Shown piece by piece: positions 1 through 9,333 of a stretch of 64,000 nucleotides of DNA. Position 1 is the first letter of the stretch. Every line of letters starts with the position of its first letter. Both the position numbers and the translations under genes were made by a program. Under the pieces are notes generated by a model. That model saw only the letters and a list, made by a program, of their open reading frames with translations, did not search any database and had not been told where the DNA came from. This stretch comes from Humibacillus sp. DSM 29435 (GTDB lineage Bacteria; Actinomycetota; Actinomycetes; Actinomycetales; Dermatophilaceae), in contig NZ_MAST01000001.1 of the NCBI RefSeq assembly GCF_001758225.1, forward strand, positions 1-64,000. Direction: 5' to 3'.

Positions 1-36
1 GAAGGGGCTGGGGAAGGGGGAAGGGGCTGGGGAAGG
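1..36. repeat. G-rich 17-bp direct repeat at window edge
   Basis: The 17-mer GAAGGGGCTGGGGAAGG occurs at 1-17 and again at 20-36 (19-bp period). It lies just downstream of the permease stop and is cut by the window edge, so its full extent is unknown. Confidence 0.6.
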
Positions 37-42
37 AGGGGG

Positions 43-1542
43 TCAGCGGTCGCGGATCATCTGGGGGGTGCCCTCGATGCCCGCCTCGGGCTCACCGGTG
101 GCGAGCTTGCTGTGGTGGCGGGAGTAGGTGAAGTAGATGATGAAGCCGATGGCCATCCACACCACGAACCGGATCCAGGTCTCGATCGACAGGTTGAGCA
201 CGAGGTAGAAGCAGGCCAGGGCCGAGAGCCAGGGAACGATGGGGTTGCCGGGCACCTTGAACGAGCGCTTGAGGTCGGGGCGGCGCTTGCGCAGGATCGG
301 GATGGCGATCGAGACGAGCATGAAGGCCGTCAGGGTGCCGATGTTGACCATCTCTTCGAGCTTGCCGATGGGGGTCAGCGAGGCGATGAGGGCGACGACA
401 GAACCGATGATCAGGGTGAGCCGAACCGGCGTGCCCGTCTTGGGGTTGGTGCGGCCGAGCTTCTCGGGAATGAGGTTGTCGCGGCTCATCGCGAACGTCA
501 CGCGGGTGGCGCCGATCATCAGCGTCATGACCACCGTCGTCAGGCCCGCTACCGCGCCGGCGGAGACGAGGGTGGCGAAACCGTCCTGGCCCACGGTGGT
601 GAAGGCCGTGGCGAGCGCGGCCTTGGGGTCGACGTCCTTGTAGTTCACCATGCCGGTGATGACCAGGGTCGTTGCGACGTAGAGGATCGTGCAGATGATC
701 AGCGACCCGATGATGCCGCGGGGCAGGTCGCGCTGAGGGTTCTTCGCCTCTTCGGCGGTGGTCGCCACCACGTCGAAGCCGATGTAGGCGAAGAAGACGA
801 CGGCGGCGCCGGCCATGATGCCGAGCACCCCGAAGCTGGCGGGCGTCGAGCCGGTGAGCACCTGGATGAGTGGCGTGGCCAGCCCCTCGGAGGTGGCGCC
901 GGGCTGCGACGGGGGAATGAAGGGCGACCAGTTCGCGGTGTTGACGTAGGAGATGCCCGCGATGATGACGAACAGCACGATGAACAGCTTCACGCCGACG
1001 AGCACGAGGTTGACCCGCATCGACTCCTTGATGCCCTTGGCGACCAGCAGGGTCAGTGCGACGACGAGCAGGAAGGCCGGCAGGTCGAAGTGTGAGCCCG
1101 GCCCCACCGAGTCGGGCCAGACGATGCCCAGCTGTTTCAGGAGGGTGACGAGATACTGCGACCACCCCTGGGCCACGACGCTGGCCCCCAGCATGAGCTC
1201 GAGCAGCAGGTCCCAGCCGATGATCCACGCGATGATCTCGCCGAGCGTGGCGTAGCTGAAGGTGTAGGCCGAACCGGAGATCGGAACGGTGGAGGCGAAC
1301 TCGGCGTAGCACATCGCCGCCAGCCCACAGACGATGGCGCCGACGATGAACGACAGCGCGATCGACGGGCCGGCGTAGTCTCTCGCCGCGCGGCCGGTGA
1401 GGGTGAAGATGCCGGCCCCGATGATGACGCCGATGCCGAAGACCGTGAGGTCGAGGGCGCTCAGGCTTTTCTTGAGCTGATGCTCGGCCTCTTGGGACGA
1501 GGCCATCGAGGCCTCGATCGACTTGGTGCGGAAGATGCTCAT
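43..1542 (-). CDS. APC-family amino acid permease (cationic amino acid transporter type)
   Basis: This 499-aa polytopic membrane protein belongs to the amino acid-polyamine-organocation superfamily. The first membrane helix carries the substrate-site stretch GIGVIIGAGIFTLTG (residues 36-50), the unwound glycine-rich helix typical of CAT/YfnA transporters. About 12 hydrophobic segments follow, and the tail is short and charged. The ATG at 1542 is preceded by GGGAGG, a good ribosome site. Substrate is probably an amino acid taken up by proton symport; the sequence does not say which one. It is transcribed away from the window edge gene side and has no clear operon partner. Confidence 0.9.
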   Translation of the reverse strand: MSIFRTKSIEASMASSQEAEHQLKKSLSALDLTVFGIGVIIGAGIFTLTGRAARDYAGPSIALSFIVGAIVCGLAAMCYAEFASTVPISGSAYTFSYATLGEIIAWIIGWDLLLELMLGASVVAQGWSQYLVTLLKQLGIVWPDSVGPGSHFDLPAFLLVVALTLLVAKGIKESMRVNLVLVGVKLFIVLFVIIAGISYVNTANWSPFIPPSQPGATSEGLATPLIQVLTGSTPASFGVLGIMAGAAVVFFAYIGFDVVATTAEEAKNPQRDLPRGIIGSLIICTILYVATTLVITGMVNYKDVDPKAALATAFTTVGQDGFATLVSAGAVAGLTTVVMTLMIGATRVTFAMSRDNLIPEKLGRTNPKTGTPVRLTLIIGSVVALIASLTPIGKLEEMVNIGTLTAFMLVSIAIPILRKRRPDLKRSFKVPGNPIVPWLSALACFYLVLNLSIETWIRFVVWMAIGFIIYFTYSRHHSKLATGEPEAGIEGTPQMIRDR

Positions 1543-1677
1543 TGCTGCCTCCCAGAGTCAACGCTGACGGTGTCGTGCCCCAACGTAGACCCGTCATGGC
1601 CCGGTTCGCGAGAGATGACCACTCGGCGGTTCTGCGTCGGCAGCGATCGGATGCCGTGTGCAGTCAGGTCAGCCAGG

Positions 1678-2565
1678 TCAGTCGGCGGGCCAGAGCGGCA
1701 GCGGGCCGGTGTCGGCGGCTCGGCGACGCTTGCGGATGTCATCGCTCTGGTAGATGGGCTCACCCTCCTCAGCCGGCGTGATCGGCATGGCCCGGGAGTA
1801 GGAGTCGAGGCGGTTCTGAACCGGGCCGTGCACCCGATGGACGTCGGGATATCCGGGGAAGCCGGTGTTCGGCTGCAGTGACTCGGGGGACTCGGGGCCG
1901 CGAGAGATCGGGCTGGGGTTGGCGCGGACTGCGCCCTGGTCGTCTCTGCGGCCGGCGCCGCCGGACCGGGCCGGCCCCCCTGGACCACTGTCGCCCGGTT
2001 CTGCCGGGTTGTCCGGGTCGAACTCGCTGTCGTCGCTCTGCCCCTCACCGGGCGGCAGGATGTGGAAGATCTCGGCGCAGATGGCGCGGTAGGTCACATC
2101 GGGGTCCGGCACCCAGTTGATGACGCGCAGGGCCTGGTCCTGACCGGCCGACTCCATGATGAAGCGGCCGTAGCCGATGAGCTGCCCGGGGATGGTGCGT
2201 TCGTAGGTCATGTCGGTGACCTTGGCGAGCGGCATCATCGCCACCTTGTGGGTGATGAGGCCGTAACGCATCAACAGCCGCTTGTCGGTGGCGAGGAACC
2301 AGTTGTGGCGCCACTGCGCCAGCCGCCAGAGCAGGCGTATCACTACGGCGAAGAAGGCCCACCAGAGCACGGTGGCCACGAGCTCGGTCGACGAGGTGAC
2401 GTTCGAGTCGACGAAGAGCACCAGGGCGAAGGCGGCCAGGGTCGAGGCGACCGGTTCGACGATGTGGGCCCAGTGTTCGCGCACGACGACGATCAAGGTC
2501 TCGCCCGGGAGCAGCACGGTGGCGAGACCTGCCGGCACCTCGTCTCTGCGTCGCTTCCGGGCCAT
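1678..2565 (-). CDS. PH-domain membrane protein
   Basis: A 295-aa protein with two membrane helices (about residues 32-52 and 60-82) followed by a bacterial PH (bPH2/YdbT-like) domain at about 88-172, with the usual NWFLATDKRLLMRYGL opening. The last 110 residues are a Pro/Gly/Arg-rich disordered tail. The domain sits on the cytoplasmic face of the membrane in this family; no ligand is known. It is separated by 21 bp from the small membrane protein upstream, so the two are probably co-transcribed. The ORF has a second ATG-free N-terminus, so the start at 2565 (MARKRRRDE) is preferred. Confidence 0.8.
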   Translation of the reverse strand: MARKRRRDEVPAGLATVLLPGETLIVVVREHWAHIVEPVASTLAAFALVLFVDSNVTSSTELVATVLWWAFFAVVIRLLWRLAQWRHNWFLATDKRLLMRYGLITHKVAMMPLAKVTDMTYERTIPGQLIGYGRFIMESAGQDQALRVINWVPDPDVTYRAICAEIFHILPPGEGQSDDSEFDPDNPAEPGDSGPGGPARSGGAGRRDDQGAVRANPSPISRGPESPESLQPNTGFPGYPDVHRVHGPVQNRLDSYSRAMPITPAEEGEPIYQSDDIRKRRRAADTGPLPLWPAD

Positions 2566-2586
2566 CGTGAGCCGATCAGCCGAGCG

Positions 2587-2754
2587 TCAGCGGTTCAACA
2601 ACGAGTTGAAGAAGCGCCGGATCGCGGTGAAGCCGTCGAGGATCACGCCCCAGATGTTGGTGACGATGTCGGCGGCCTTCTCGGGCGACTGGAACACCGC
2701 GTAGACGAAGAAGACCAGCACGACGATCAGGATGACCTTCCGGGCTTTGGCCAT
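2587..2754 (-). CDS. 55-aa single-pass membrane protein, unknown function
   Basis: The start is the ATG at 2754 (MAKARKVILI), with the ribosome site GAAGGAG 9 nt upstream. A much longer open frame extends upstream but lacks coding character. The peptide has one membrane helix (about residues 7-22), then the short segment QSPEKAADI and an amphipathic tail ending FFNSLLNR. It sits directly in front of the PH-domain gene in the same direction. I do not recognise a named family; the pairing suggests a membrane role. Confidence 0.7.
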   Translation of the reverse strand: MAKARKVILIVVLVFFVYAVFQSPEKAADIVTNIWGVILDGFTAIRRFFNSLLNR

Positions 2755-2955
2755 CGGTCTCGGCTCCTTCGGATGGATGTGATGAGACGGTGCGCAGTCG
2801 CAGGTCGTCGTCGGGTGCGGGACAGCTGGGGGCCAGGCTCTGGTGCTCGCGAAGCACCGCACAGGTGTGTGCCCAGTGTGCCGCACGTGACTGCTGTGAC
2901 CGTGACTGACGGGCGCGTGTCGGTTGCCGATCTGGCCCGGCAGTAGTCTGCTCGC

Positions 2956-3939
2956 GTGCGCAGCCCTGAGACCCGGTACGCCGCAGAGCTGCGTTCTGCG
3001 TTGGGTCAGGTCGTTCGCACGGTGCCCGCGCGGGAGCTGACGGACGCGACCGCCGCCCTCGTGGCCCGCTACCGGTCGGTCGCACCGGCCGCCGCGCCCA
3101 TCCTGGCATCGACGACGCAGGTGGCGGCCTACGCGGCCTACCGGATGCCGGCCACCCACGCTGCGCTCGTGTCGGTGCTGGGCGATCTCGCCTCTGCCGG
3201 GCTCTCGCCTCGCTCGATGGTCGACCTCGGCGGGGGAACCGGCGCAGCGGCGTGGGCCGCCGCCGAGTGCTTCGACCGCCTCGAGTCGATCGTCGTGTTC
3301 GACCAGGTCGGGGAGGCCCTTCGGTTGGGTCGGGATCTCGTGGCCTGCGTGACCGACCCTGTGCTCGCAGGTGCCCGCTTCGAACGAGCCGAGTTCAGGG
3401 CCCTGCCGCAGGTGCGGGGCGAACTGGTCACGATCTCGTACGTGCTCAGTGAGCTGGGCCCCGCAGAGCAGGAGTCGCTCTTGGTCGATGCCATGCGGTG
3501 CGGCGACTCGGTCGTGGTGGTGGAGCCGGGCACGCCCGATGGCTACCAGCGCATCCTCACTGTGCGTCAGCAGCTTCTCGAGGCGGGCTGGCGACTGGCG
3601 GGTCCGTGCCCGCACGAGGCGGACTGCCCGTTGCGGCAGGGCGACTGGTGCCACTTCGCGACCCGGTTGGAACGTTCGGCCGACCACCGTCGCATCAAGG
3701 GCGGGGAGCTGTCGTACGAGGACGAGAAGTTCTCGTGGGTGGCGGCTACGTCGCCGAGCTCGCCTGCTCTACCAGCGCGTTCGGCACGGATTCTGCGGCA
3801 TCCGTTGAAACGCAAGGGAATGGTCGAGTTCCAGGTGTGCCGACCCGACGGCACAGCAGGGCGGGAGGTCGTCTCGAAGCGGGCGGGCCTGCGGTATCGG
3901 GCCGCTCGAGACGCTGACTGGGGCGACGAGCTGCCCTGA
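2956..3939 (+). CDS. Rsm22-type small ribosomal subunit methyltransferase-like protein
   Basis: A 327-aa member of the Rsm22 family (ribosomal small-subunit assembly factors with a class I SAM-methyltransferase fold; the mitochondrial form is METTL17). The SAM motif DLGGGTG is at residues 90-96 and the family motif SYVLSEL at 161-167. Four cysteines (218, 224, 232, 295) lie in the CPH-CPL-WCHF segment and near the C-terminus. Their spacing matches that of the 4Fe-4S ligands described for METTL17. Start is GTG 2956; no strong ribosome site precedes it. It stands alone between oppositely directed genes. Confidence 0.85.
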   Translation: MRSPETRYAAELRSALGQVVRTVPARELTDATAALVARYRSVAPAAAPILASTTQVAAYAAYRMPATHAALVSVLGDLASAGLSPRSMVDLGGGTGAAAWAAAECFDRLESIVVFDQVGEALRLGRDLVACVTDPVLAGARFERAEFRALPQVRGELVTISYVLSELGPAEQESLLVDAMRCGDSVVVVEPGTPDGYQRILTVRQQLLEAGWRLAGPCPHEADCPLRQGDWCHFATRLERSADHRRIKGGELSYEDEKFSWVAATSPSSPALPARSARILRHPLKRKGMVEFQVCRPDGTAGREVVSKRAGLRYRAARDADWGDELP

Positions 3940-3977
3940 CCCAGCGGCATCCGGGAGGAGAGGGCGCGGTCGGTAGG

Positions 3978-4616
3978 TCAGAGGACGCCGTAGAGGCGGT
4001 CGCCGGCGTCACCGAGCCCCGGCACGATGTAGCCCTTCTCGTTGAGCCGCTCGTCGACCGTGCCGACCACGACCTTGACCGGGATGTCGGTCGACGCGAG
4101 CTCGCTCTCGAGGTGCGCGAGCCCCTCGGGCGCCGCGAGCAGGCACACGATCGTGATGTCGCTTGCGCCCTTCGCCGTGAGGTAGTCGACCGCCATCACC
4201 AGGGTGCCGCCGGTGGCGAGCATCGGGTCGAGGATGAACACCTGGCGCCCCGTGAGGTCGTCGGGCAGCCGGTTGGCGTAGGTCGAGACCTCGAGCGTCT
4301 CCTCGTTGCGGATCATGCCGAGAAAACCGACCTCGGCGCTCGGCAGCAGCTTGACCATGCCGTCGAGCATGCCGAGCCCGGCCCGCAGGATCGGCACGAT
4401 GATCGGCTTGGGGTTGGCCAGCTTGATGCCGGTCGTCGGGGCCACCGGGGTCTCGATGTCGAACGGCTCGGTGCGCACCTCGCGAGTCGCCTCGTAGGCG
4501 AGCAGGGTGACGAGCTCTTCGGCCAGCCGGCGAAACGTCGGGCTGTCGGTCCGCTTGTCGCGCAGGTACGTCAGTTTGTGGGCGATGAGCGGGTGGTCGG
4601 CGACGTGAACGTCCAT
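3978..4616 (-). CDS. upp: uracil phosphoribosyltransferase
   Basis: Converts uracil and PRPP to UMP in pyrimidine salvage. The 212-aa length is standard. The PRPP-binding loop DPMLATGGT is at 130-138 and the C-terminal uracil-binding motif GDAGDRLYG at 202-210. It is divergent from tadA with only 16 bp between the start codons, so the two promoters must overlap or lie inside the opposing genes. No attenuator or PyrR-type leader is visible. Confidence 0.97.
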   Translation of the reverse strand: MDVHVADHPLIAHKLTYLRDKRTDSPTFRRLAEELVTLLAYEATREVRTEPFDIETPVAPTTGIKLANPKPIIVPILRAGLGMLDGMVKLLPSAEVGFLGMIRNEETLEVSTYANRLPDDLTGRQVFILDPMLATGGTLVMAVDYLTAKGASDITIVCLLAAPEGLAHLESELASTDIPVKVVVGTVDERLNEKGYIVPGLGDAGDRLYGVL

Positions 4617-4632
4617 GAGGGAAACTTAGCGT

Positions 4633-5130
4633 GTGAAAGCAGAGCGCAAGGCCCGCGCCGAGACGGCATCCGAGCAGGCGGATGCCGCTGGGCTCGATGA
4701 GGCCTTCGTACTCGCTCGGGCGGCGGTCGACTCGCAGGACGTTCCGGTCGGTGCGGTCGTGCTCGACAGGGCTGGCGTCGTGGTGGGGCGCGGGCAGAAC
4801 GTGCGTGAAAAGCTCGGTGACCCCACCGGCCACGCCGAGGTCGTGGCCCTGCGCGAGGCGGCAGCAACCCTCGGCACCTGGCGGCTCACCGGGTGCGCGC
4901 TGATCGCCACGCTCGAGCCGTGCGTCATGTGCGCGGGGGCCGCCATGGCGGCCCGGGTCGACCGCATCCTCTTCGCCGCCTGGGACCCCAAGGCCGGGGC
5001 CTGCGGCTCGGTGTGGGACCTGACCCGCGACCCGCTCGCCACGCACCCGGTGCCGGTGGTCGGCGGAGTGCGCGCCGACGAGTCGGCGGCCTTGCTCGTG
5101 GATTTCTTCGAGGGCCGCAGGCTCGGGTAG
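4633..5130 (+). CDS. tadA: tRNA-specific adenosine deaminase
   Basis: Deaminates A34 to inosine in tRNA-Arg(ACG). The 165-aa protein shows the zinc and proton-shuttle motif HAE (67-69) and the second zinc motif PCVMC (96-100). The start is GTG 4633. The N-terminus to residue 20 is Ala/Glu-rich and may be an extension; an ATG or other start near LDEAF cannot be excluded. It lies just upstream of tRNA-Ser(CGA) and diverges from upp, an arrangement common in actinobacteria. Confidence 0.93.
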   Translation: MKAERKARAETASEQADAAGLDEAFVLARAAVDSQDVPVGAVVLDRAGVVVGRGQNVREKLGDPTGHAEVVALREAAATLGTWRLTGCALIATLEPCVMCAGAAMAARVDRILFAAWDPKAGACGSVWDLTRDPLATHPVPVVGGVRADESAALLVDFFEGRRLG

Positions 5131-5141
5131 GGTTTCGTCTC

Positions 5142-5231
5142 GGTGGCGTGTCCGAGCGGCCTAAGGAGCACGCCTCGAAAGCGTGTGTGGGGGTAACTCC
5201 ACCGTGGGTTCAAATCCCACCGCCACCGCCA
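5142..5231 (+). tRNA. tRNA-Ser(CGA)
   Basis: A complete class II tRNA. The acceptor arms GGTGGCG and CGCCACC pair, the anticodon loop CTCGAAA holds CGA (reads UCG), there is a long variable arm, and the T-loop is TTCAAAT. The 3' CCA (5229-5231) is encoded. The gene is the integration site of the downstream island: its 3' 59 bp are repeated at 12369-12427. Confidence 0.97.
5173..5231 (+). repeat. attL: 3' part of tRNA-Ser, direct repeat of 12369-12427
   Basis: From the anticodon loop (CCTCGAAA) to the CCA end, 59 bp match 12369-12427 with one mismatch (A at 5195, G at 12391). Identity stops exactly one base 5' of the anticodon loop, as expected for tyrosine-recombinase crossover in tRNA genes. 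This copy is part of the intact tRNA. Confidence 0.9.
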
Positions 5232-5240
5232 CTGACCTGC

Positions 5241-5283
5241 GGAAACGTCGGCCCAAGCCTCTTTGGTGCGGTCCGGCGTTTCC
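5241..5283 (+). terminator. Hairpin after tRNA-Ser(CGA)
   Basis: Arms GGAAACGTCGG (5241-5251) and CCGGCGTTTCC (5273-5283) form an 11-bp stem with one G-T pair. There is no U-run. A related hairpin follows the right-hand tRNA fragment. Confidence 0.65.
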
Positions 5284-5790
5284 CAGGCTTAGTCTCATCC
5301 CGGCCTGCGAAGACCGCTGAAAGCCTGTTCGGGGGGTTCAGCCCCGTTCAGTGGCGTCCGTTTTCCCGGGGACCTCTGTACGGAACACGCGCCGAAAGGG
5401 GGCTTGGCGCTGTGCGCGGTGTCCGCGAGTGTTCGTCCGGGGCCGCCGTACTGCCGGCACCTGGGGGCAGCCGACGCAATGGGATGGGCCCTGTGTGTAA
5501 TGGTCATGCCCGGTCAGGTCGGGGCGGACGGACCCGAGCATGTCCGGGGCATCATGCGATCCGCGGCAAATCCATACGTTCCGCCCCTCGCCACCAGCAA
5601 TGACGGTCGCGCAGCAGCATGGCTTGGACGAGACAGGCCATGATCAGCACCATGGTCAGGTGAAGACCGATCAGACGGTTACCACGACCATGCTTGTCTG
5701 CTGCCAGTGCCGCCAACACCCGAAAACCGTTGTCGGCAGGTCGGATGAGGGCGGAACACCCTGTTGTCGCACTCTCGCTCGACGGTTGGC
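5284..5790. other. Gene-free stretch at the left end of the island
   Basis: About 500 bp with no supported gene. Short open frames exist on both strands but show no recognisable domain, no convincing ribosome site and no consistent codon bias. This is where a recombinase gene would be expected; none is present. Confidence 0.6.
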
Positions 5791-7321
5791 TCATCCGGAC
5801 ACCTTGGCGGAGCCGTCTGGGTCGGGCCGCAGTACCCTTCCCAGCTGGGCGCGCGAGGTGGTGCCGAGCTTTGGAAAGATGCGATGGAGGTGCGATCCGA
5901 TCGTGCGGTGCGACAAGAACAGCCGTTGGCGGATGTGCACGTTGGAGAGCCCTTGAGCCGCCAGCTCGGCGATCCGGGCCTCCTGCGGCGGCAAGCGGTC
6001 CCTGGAGTCCTGGCTCGGGCGCCAGCTACGCTCGCCAGTGGCGAGCAGCTAACGGTTCGCGCGACCGGCCCAGCTGGTCGCGCCGAGCGCGTCGAAGGTC
6101 GCTCTGGCTGCGCGCAGTGGGCTGCGTGACTGCACAACGCGGCGGTGCCGACGCAACCACGAGCCGTAGGCGAGTTCGAACCGGCCTCGTTGCCATCCAA
6201 AGGCAGAGCCCGGGACGGCCAGGGCACTCAAGAACAGCTCTTCGGCATCCTCGTCGTGGGCCAGGACCGCCCGTGCGTAGGCCAACGAGATCTGTACGCC
6301 GACCGCCGGTGTCGCCGCGGCCTTCGGCTCCAGATCGGCGAGCCCGCGGCTTGCCACGTCGAGGTGGTTGCTGTGGCTCGCGGCTTCGGCGAAGTAGTCA
6401 AGCCCGAACCACCGCTGGATGACGTGGTAGCAGTTCTCCTGCCATCGACACCTCAGCGTCAGCCACGATGCCAGCGGCAGCTAACACCTCGGATACCGCC
6501 GCCGCGTCGCGACAGCAGCAACGCTGAAGGCGACCAACGTTGAGCGTGTCAGCTGACGAGCACGCGCGGCAAACGCGAGCTCAAGCTTCGTCAAAGGCAA
6601 AACGGAGGGCACGGCACCGAGCTCGGCGCTACCGCCCGCGGCGATCGGAGCTCGAGCAGCGCCAGCGGGTTCCCTTGAGCCGTGTGGGGCCTCGCCCGCG
6701 CATCAGCGGGCTGAGCCCGGGGTGCTCCCGAGCCAGGAGGGCCTGGGCGGTGTCGTCTCTGAGCGCCCCGACGTCCACCTTGGTGATCGAAAGATCAAGG
6801 CTGGCGGCCGACTCCGGTCGCATGGACATCAGGATGGCGATCGGCTCGGACGCCAAGCGCCGCGCGATGAAAGTCATCACATCCAGCGTCGGTCGGTCCA
6901 TCCAGTGCGCTTCGGCGATGCACACGAGCACCGGAGCGGCGCGGGCAATGGTTCCCAACAGCTCGAGAGCCGCCAAGGAGGTAAGGAAGCGCTCCGGCTG
7001 TTCGGTCTCGGACATGCCGAAGGCCGAGAGCAGCGCCTCCCGCTGCCCTTTGGGAAGCTCTCAAGCCCGGTCGAGCACGGGCGCAGCAGCTGGTGCAGAC
7101 CCGCGAACGGCAGGTGCTGCTCAGCGGGGATCACCCGCGCCAGCATGACCTCGTGATGACGCTGGCGTGCAGCATCGACGAGGGCCGACTGCAGGGCGCT
7201 TGCCGACGCCCGGGTCGCCGCCCAGTGCGACCGCGCAACCCCGCCTGGGCGAAGGGGCGAGGGGAACGGCCAGGCCGTTGAGCCCCCGATCTCGCCCGAT
7301 GAGGGTCAGGTCCACCGCCAC
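5791..7321 (-). pseudogene. Ruined LuxR-family (LAL) transcriptional regulator
   Basis: Pieces of a large ATP-binding LuxR regulator lie in order on the minus strand but in different frames. An N-terminal GRDRGL segment and Walker A remnant (GGDPGVGK, normal GKS/T lost) lie near 7180-7300, followed by LPFAGLHQLLRP near 7090. A Walker B relic (VLVCIAEAHWMD) is near 6900, a helical repeat part at 6049-6357, and a LuxR HTH (QEARIAELAAQGLSN) at 5791-5994. The original start is probably GTG 7315 or 7321 behind GGAGG. At about 1.5 kb it is much shorter than the usual 2.6-2.9 kb, so internal deletion accompanies several frameshifts. Confidence 0.85.
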
Positions 7322-7405
7322 GCCTCCTAGTTTCGCATTTGACGCTTCCGCGATCGTCGATGTGCCCGGCCGTCTCATCGACAAGGAGGACGGCGGAATT
7401 GCTCG

Positions 7406-9046
7406 TCAATGCGCAGGGGGCGCGGCGGTGAGCGCACAGACGGCGGTGGCTGTGTCTCCATGGAGGGGCACGTCGCACAGCGAGCTAACGGCGATGGCAT
7501 CGGCAGCCTTGAGATAGACATGCACGAAGTGCAGCTCCACCCCAAATTGGCCTAACCGTTGTCGCAAGCGAACCAGGGCCGCAACCGTGGGTTGATCGAG
7601 GCGGAAGCTGGCACCGAGGTCGAGCAACACGCTGTGGGGTGTCTCAGCTGCGCCGGTGACGGCGACCTGCACTTGCGTCACGACTCGGTCGACGTTGGCG
7701 AAGAAGAGGCCGCCGTCGGGCCGGAGCACAAGGACACCGTCCTGGCGCAGGAGTGCGGGGAACCGCTCAACGGCGAGGTAGGTGGAGGTTTGGTCTACCC
7801 GGCCCAGTTCCGAAACATGCAGGCGACTGGCGTTGGCGACGAACAGCACGAAAGACAGCCCAACCGCGATCAGGAGTCCCTGCAGGAGGCCGAGAAGAAC
7901 CACCCCCGCCACCGCGCAGACAGCGACGACGAAGCCCGGTCGGTCCTTCTTCCAAGCCGCAACGAGCGGCGCCGGTGAGACGAACCCGCGAACAGCGGCG
8001 ATCACCACGGCAGCCAGTGCAGCCTCGGGAAGCTTCTCGAACAGCACGGTGCCCCAGCCGGCGAGGGCGAAAAGGGCGATCGCGGCCACTACTGGACTCC
8101 ACCGGCGGGTGGCGCCGACCGCTTTGGCTGCCGGCGACGCCTCGGGGCTACCGGCGCCGGCCAACCCACCGACGAGACCGGCCAGCACATTGGAGACTCC
8201 GAGAGCGAGCATCTCCCGGTTCGCGTCCAGCGGCGGATCATCCGGTCCGCTGATCCGGGTAGCGACCCCAAAGGACAACACGAAACAGATAAGAGCCAAC
8301 CCAAGGCACCCGCCAACCAGGTCTGACCACTGTCCGCGGCTGAGCTCTGGGACGGAGAGGGTCGGGAATGCATCGGGGATAGGGCCGACAACGGCGAGCC
8401 CGTGCTGGTCGAGACGGACCGCGACGCTCAGGGTCCACGCAGCAACAAGGACGACCAGGGTAGAGGGAAGCGCTGGCCGCCAGCGCTCCAGGCCCAGGAG
8501 CAGCCCGAACGCGAGGCCGGTGAAGACCACCGACGCGAGATGCCAGTGCGAGAGGTTGCCGAACAGCCGTAACGCCCGCGTGGCGGCGTTGCCCTCGCCA
8601 AGATCCGTCTCGGTCGCAACGGCGAGCTCGCGGACGATGACCACGACGGCGAGACCAAACAAGAAGCCGGTCACGGCCTCGGGCCGCAGGAAGTGCACGA
8701 TGAAGCCGCACCGGGCCACGCCAGTGATAAGCAGGATGACTCCAGCGCCCAACGCCACGGCGGCGGTTGCCACCAGCCGGTCCGCAGGGCTCACCCGGAG
8801 GCCGGAAACGGTGACGGCGGTGAGGATCGCGGTCGCTGCCAGCGGTGTCACGTACAGCAGGCGCGACCGGCCGACGAGGACGTAGGCCAGGATGCCGACC
8901 GGGGCGACGACCAGGCCGCGCTCGGGGGGTATTCCGGCCAGCTGCGCGAAGGCCACGCACTCCGGTGCCACGATGCAGACGGCGGTCAGCGCACCGAGGA
9001 TGTTCGCGCGGAGCGCGAGGGGACGGCCCCCTGGCGAGGATCTCAT
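7406..9046 (-). CDS. SulP-family anion transporter with STAS domain
   Basis: A 546-aa SulP (SLC26-like) permease. The N-terminal PECVAFAQLAGIPPERGL segment is the family signature near helix 1, and about 12 hydrophobic segments run to about residue 405. A cytoplasmic STAS domain covers roughly 430-535 (LLDLGASFRLDQPTVAAL). Likely substrates are sulfate or bicarbonate; the sequence does not decide. The ATG at 9046 lies 32 bp after the 84-aa gene upstream in the same direction, which suggests an operon. The frame is intact although the neighbouring regulator is ruined. Confidence 0.88.
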   Translation of the reverse strand: MRSSPGGRPLALRANILGALTAVCIVAPECVAFAQLAGIPPERGLVVAPVGILAYVLVGRSRLLYVTPLAATAILTAVTVSGLRVSPADRLVATAAVALGAGVILLITGVARCGFIVHFLRPEAVTGFLFGLAVVVIVRELAVATETDLGEGNAATRALRLFGNLSHWHLASVVFTGLAFGLLLGLERWRPALPSTLVVLVAAWTLSVAVRLDQHGLAVVGPIPDAFPTLSVPELSRGQWSDLVGGCLGLALICFVLSFGVATRISGPDDPPLDANREMLALGVSNVLAGLVGGLAGAGSPEASPAAKAVGATRRWSPVVAAIALFALAGWGTVLFEKLPEAALAAVVIAAVRGFVSPAPLVAAWKKDRPGFVVAVCAVAGVVLLGLLQGLLIAVGLSFVLFVANASRLHVSELGRVDQTSTYLAVERFPALLRQDGVLVLRPDGGLFFANVDRVVTQVQVAVTGAAETPHSVLLDLGASFRLDQPTVAALVRLRQRLGQFGVELHFVHVYLKAADAIAVSSLCDVPLHGDTATAVCALTAAPPAH

Positions 9047-9078
9047 GCCGTCAGGAAGATGAACCGGGTACGAAGCGA

Positions 9079-9333
9079 TCAGGGACGCCAGTAGTGGTTG
9101 GCCGCCGCGATCGTCTGAAACTCGATCGCAACGACCTGGCTGGCGGCAATCAGGCTGTCGGGGTTGACGGAGTAGATGGGCCGTCCGGCCTTGAGCGCAT
9201 CCAGGTCCGGCTGGATGTTGTGGATGCTGTGCCTGGCGAGAGTGAAGGCGAGCTCACGGCCTTCGCCGGGTGTTGCCGTGATCAGGGTGTCTCCGGGGAC
9301 GAGCACGAGTTCGGAGTCTGGGACGCGGTTCAT
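9079..9333 (-). CDS. 84-aa hypothetical protein preceding SulP
   Basis: Starts at ATG 9333 with GAAGGAG 5 nt upstream. No membrane helix or signal peptide is visible. The sequence is mixed alpha/beta in character (SELVLVPGDTLITATPGEGR, then a helical ARHSIHNIQPDLDAL part) and ends NHYWRP. I do not recognise the family. Its position 32 bp before the SulP gene and good ribosome site argue for a real gene, possibly a soluble partner of the transporter. Confidence 0.6.
   Translation of the reverse strand: MNRVPDSELVLVPGDTLITATPGEGRELAFTLARHSIHNIQPDLDALKAGRPIYSVNPDSLIAASQVVAIEFQTIAAANHYWRP

Noticed and set aside
112-1095. Plus-strand frame antisense to the permease
   Set aside because: Shadow frame rich in Asp/Arg/Gly; the minus-strand permease is clearly the gene.
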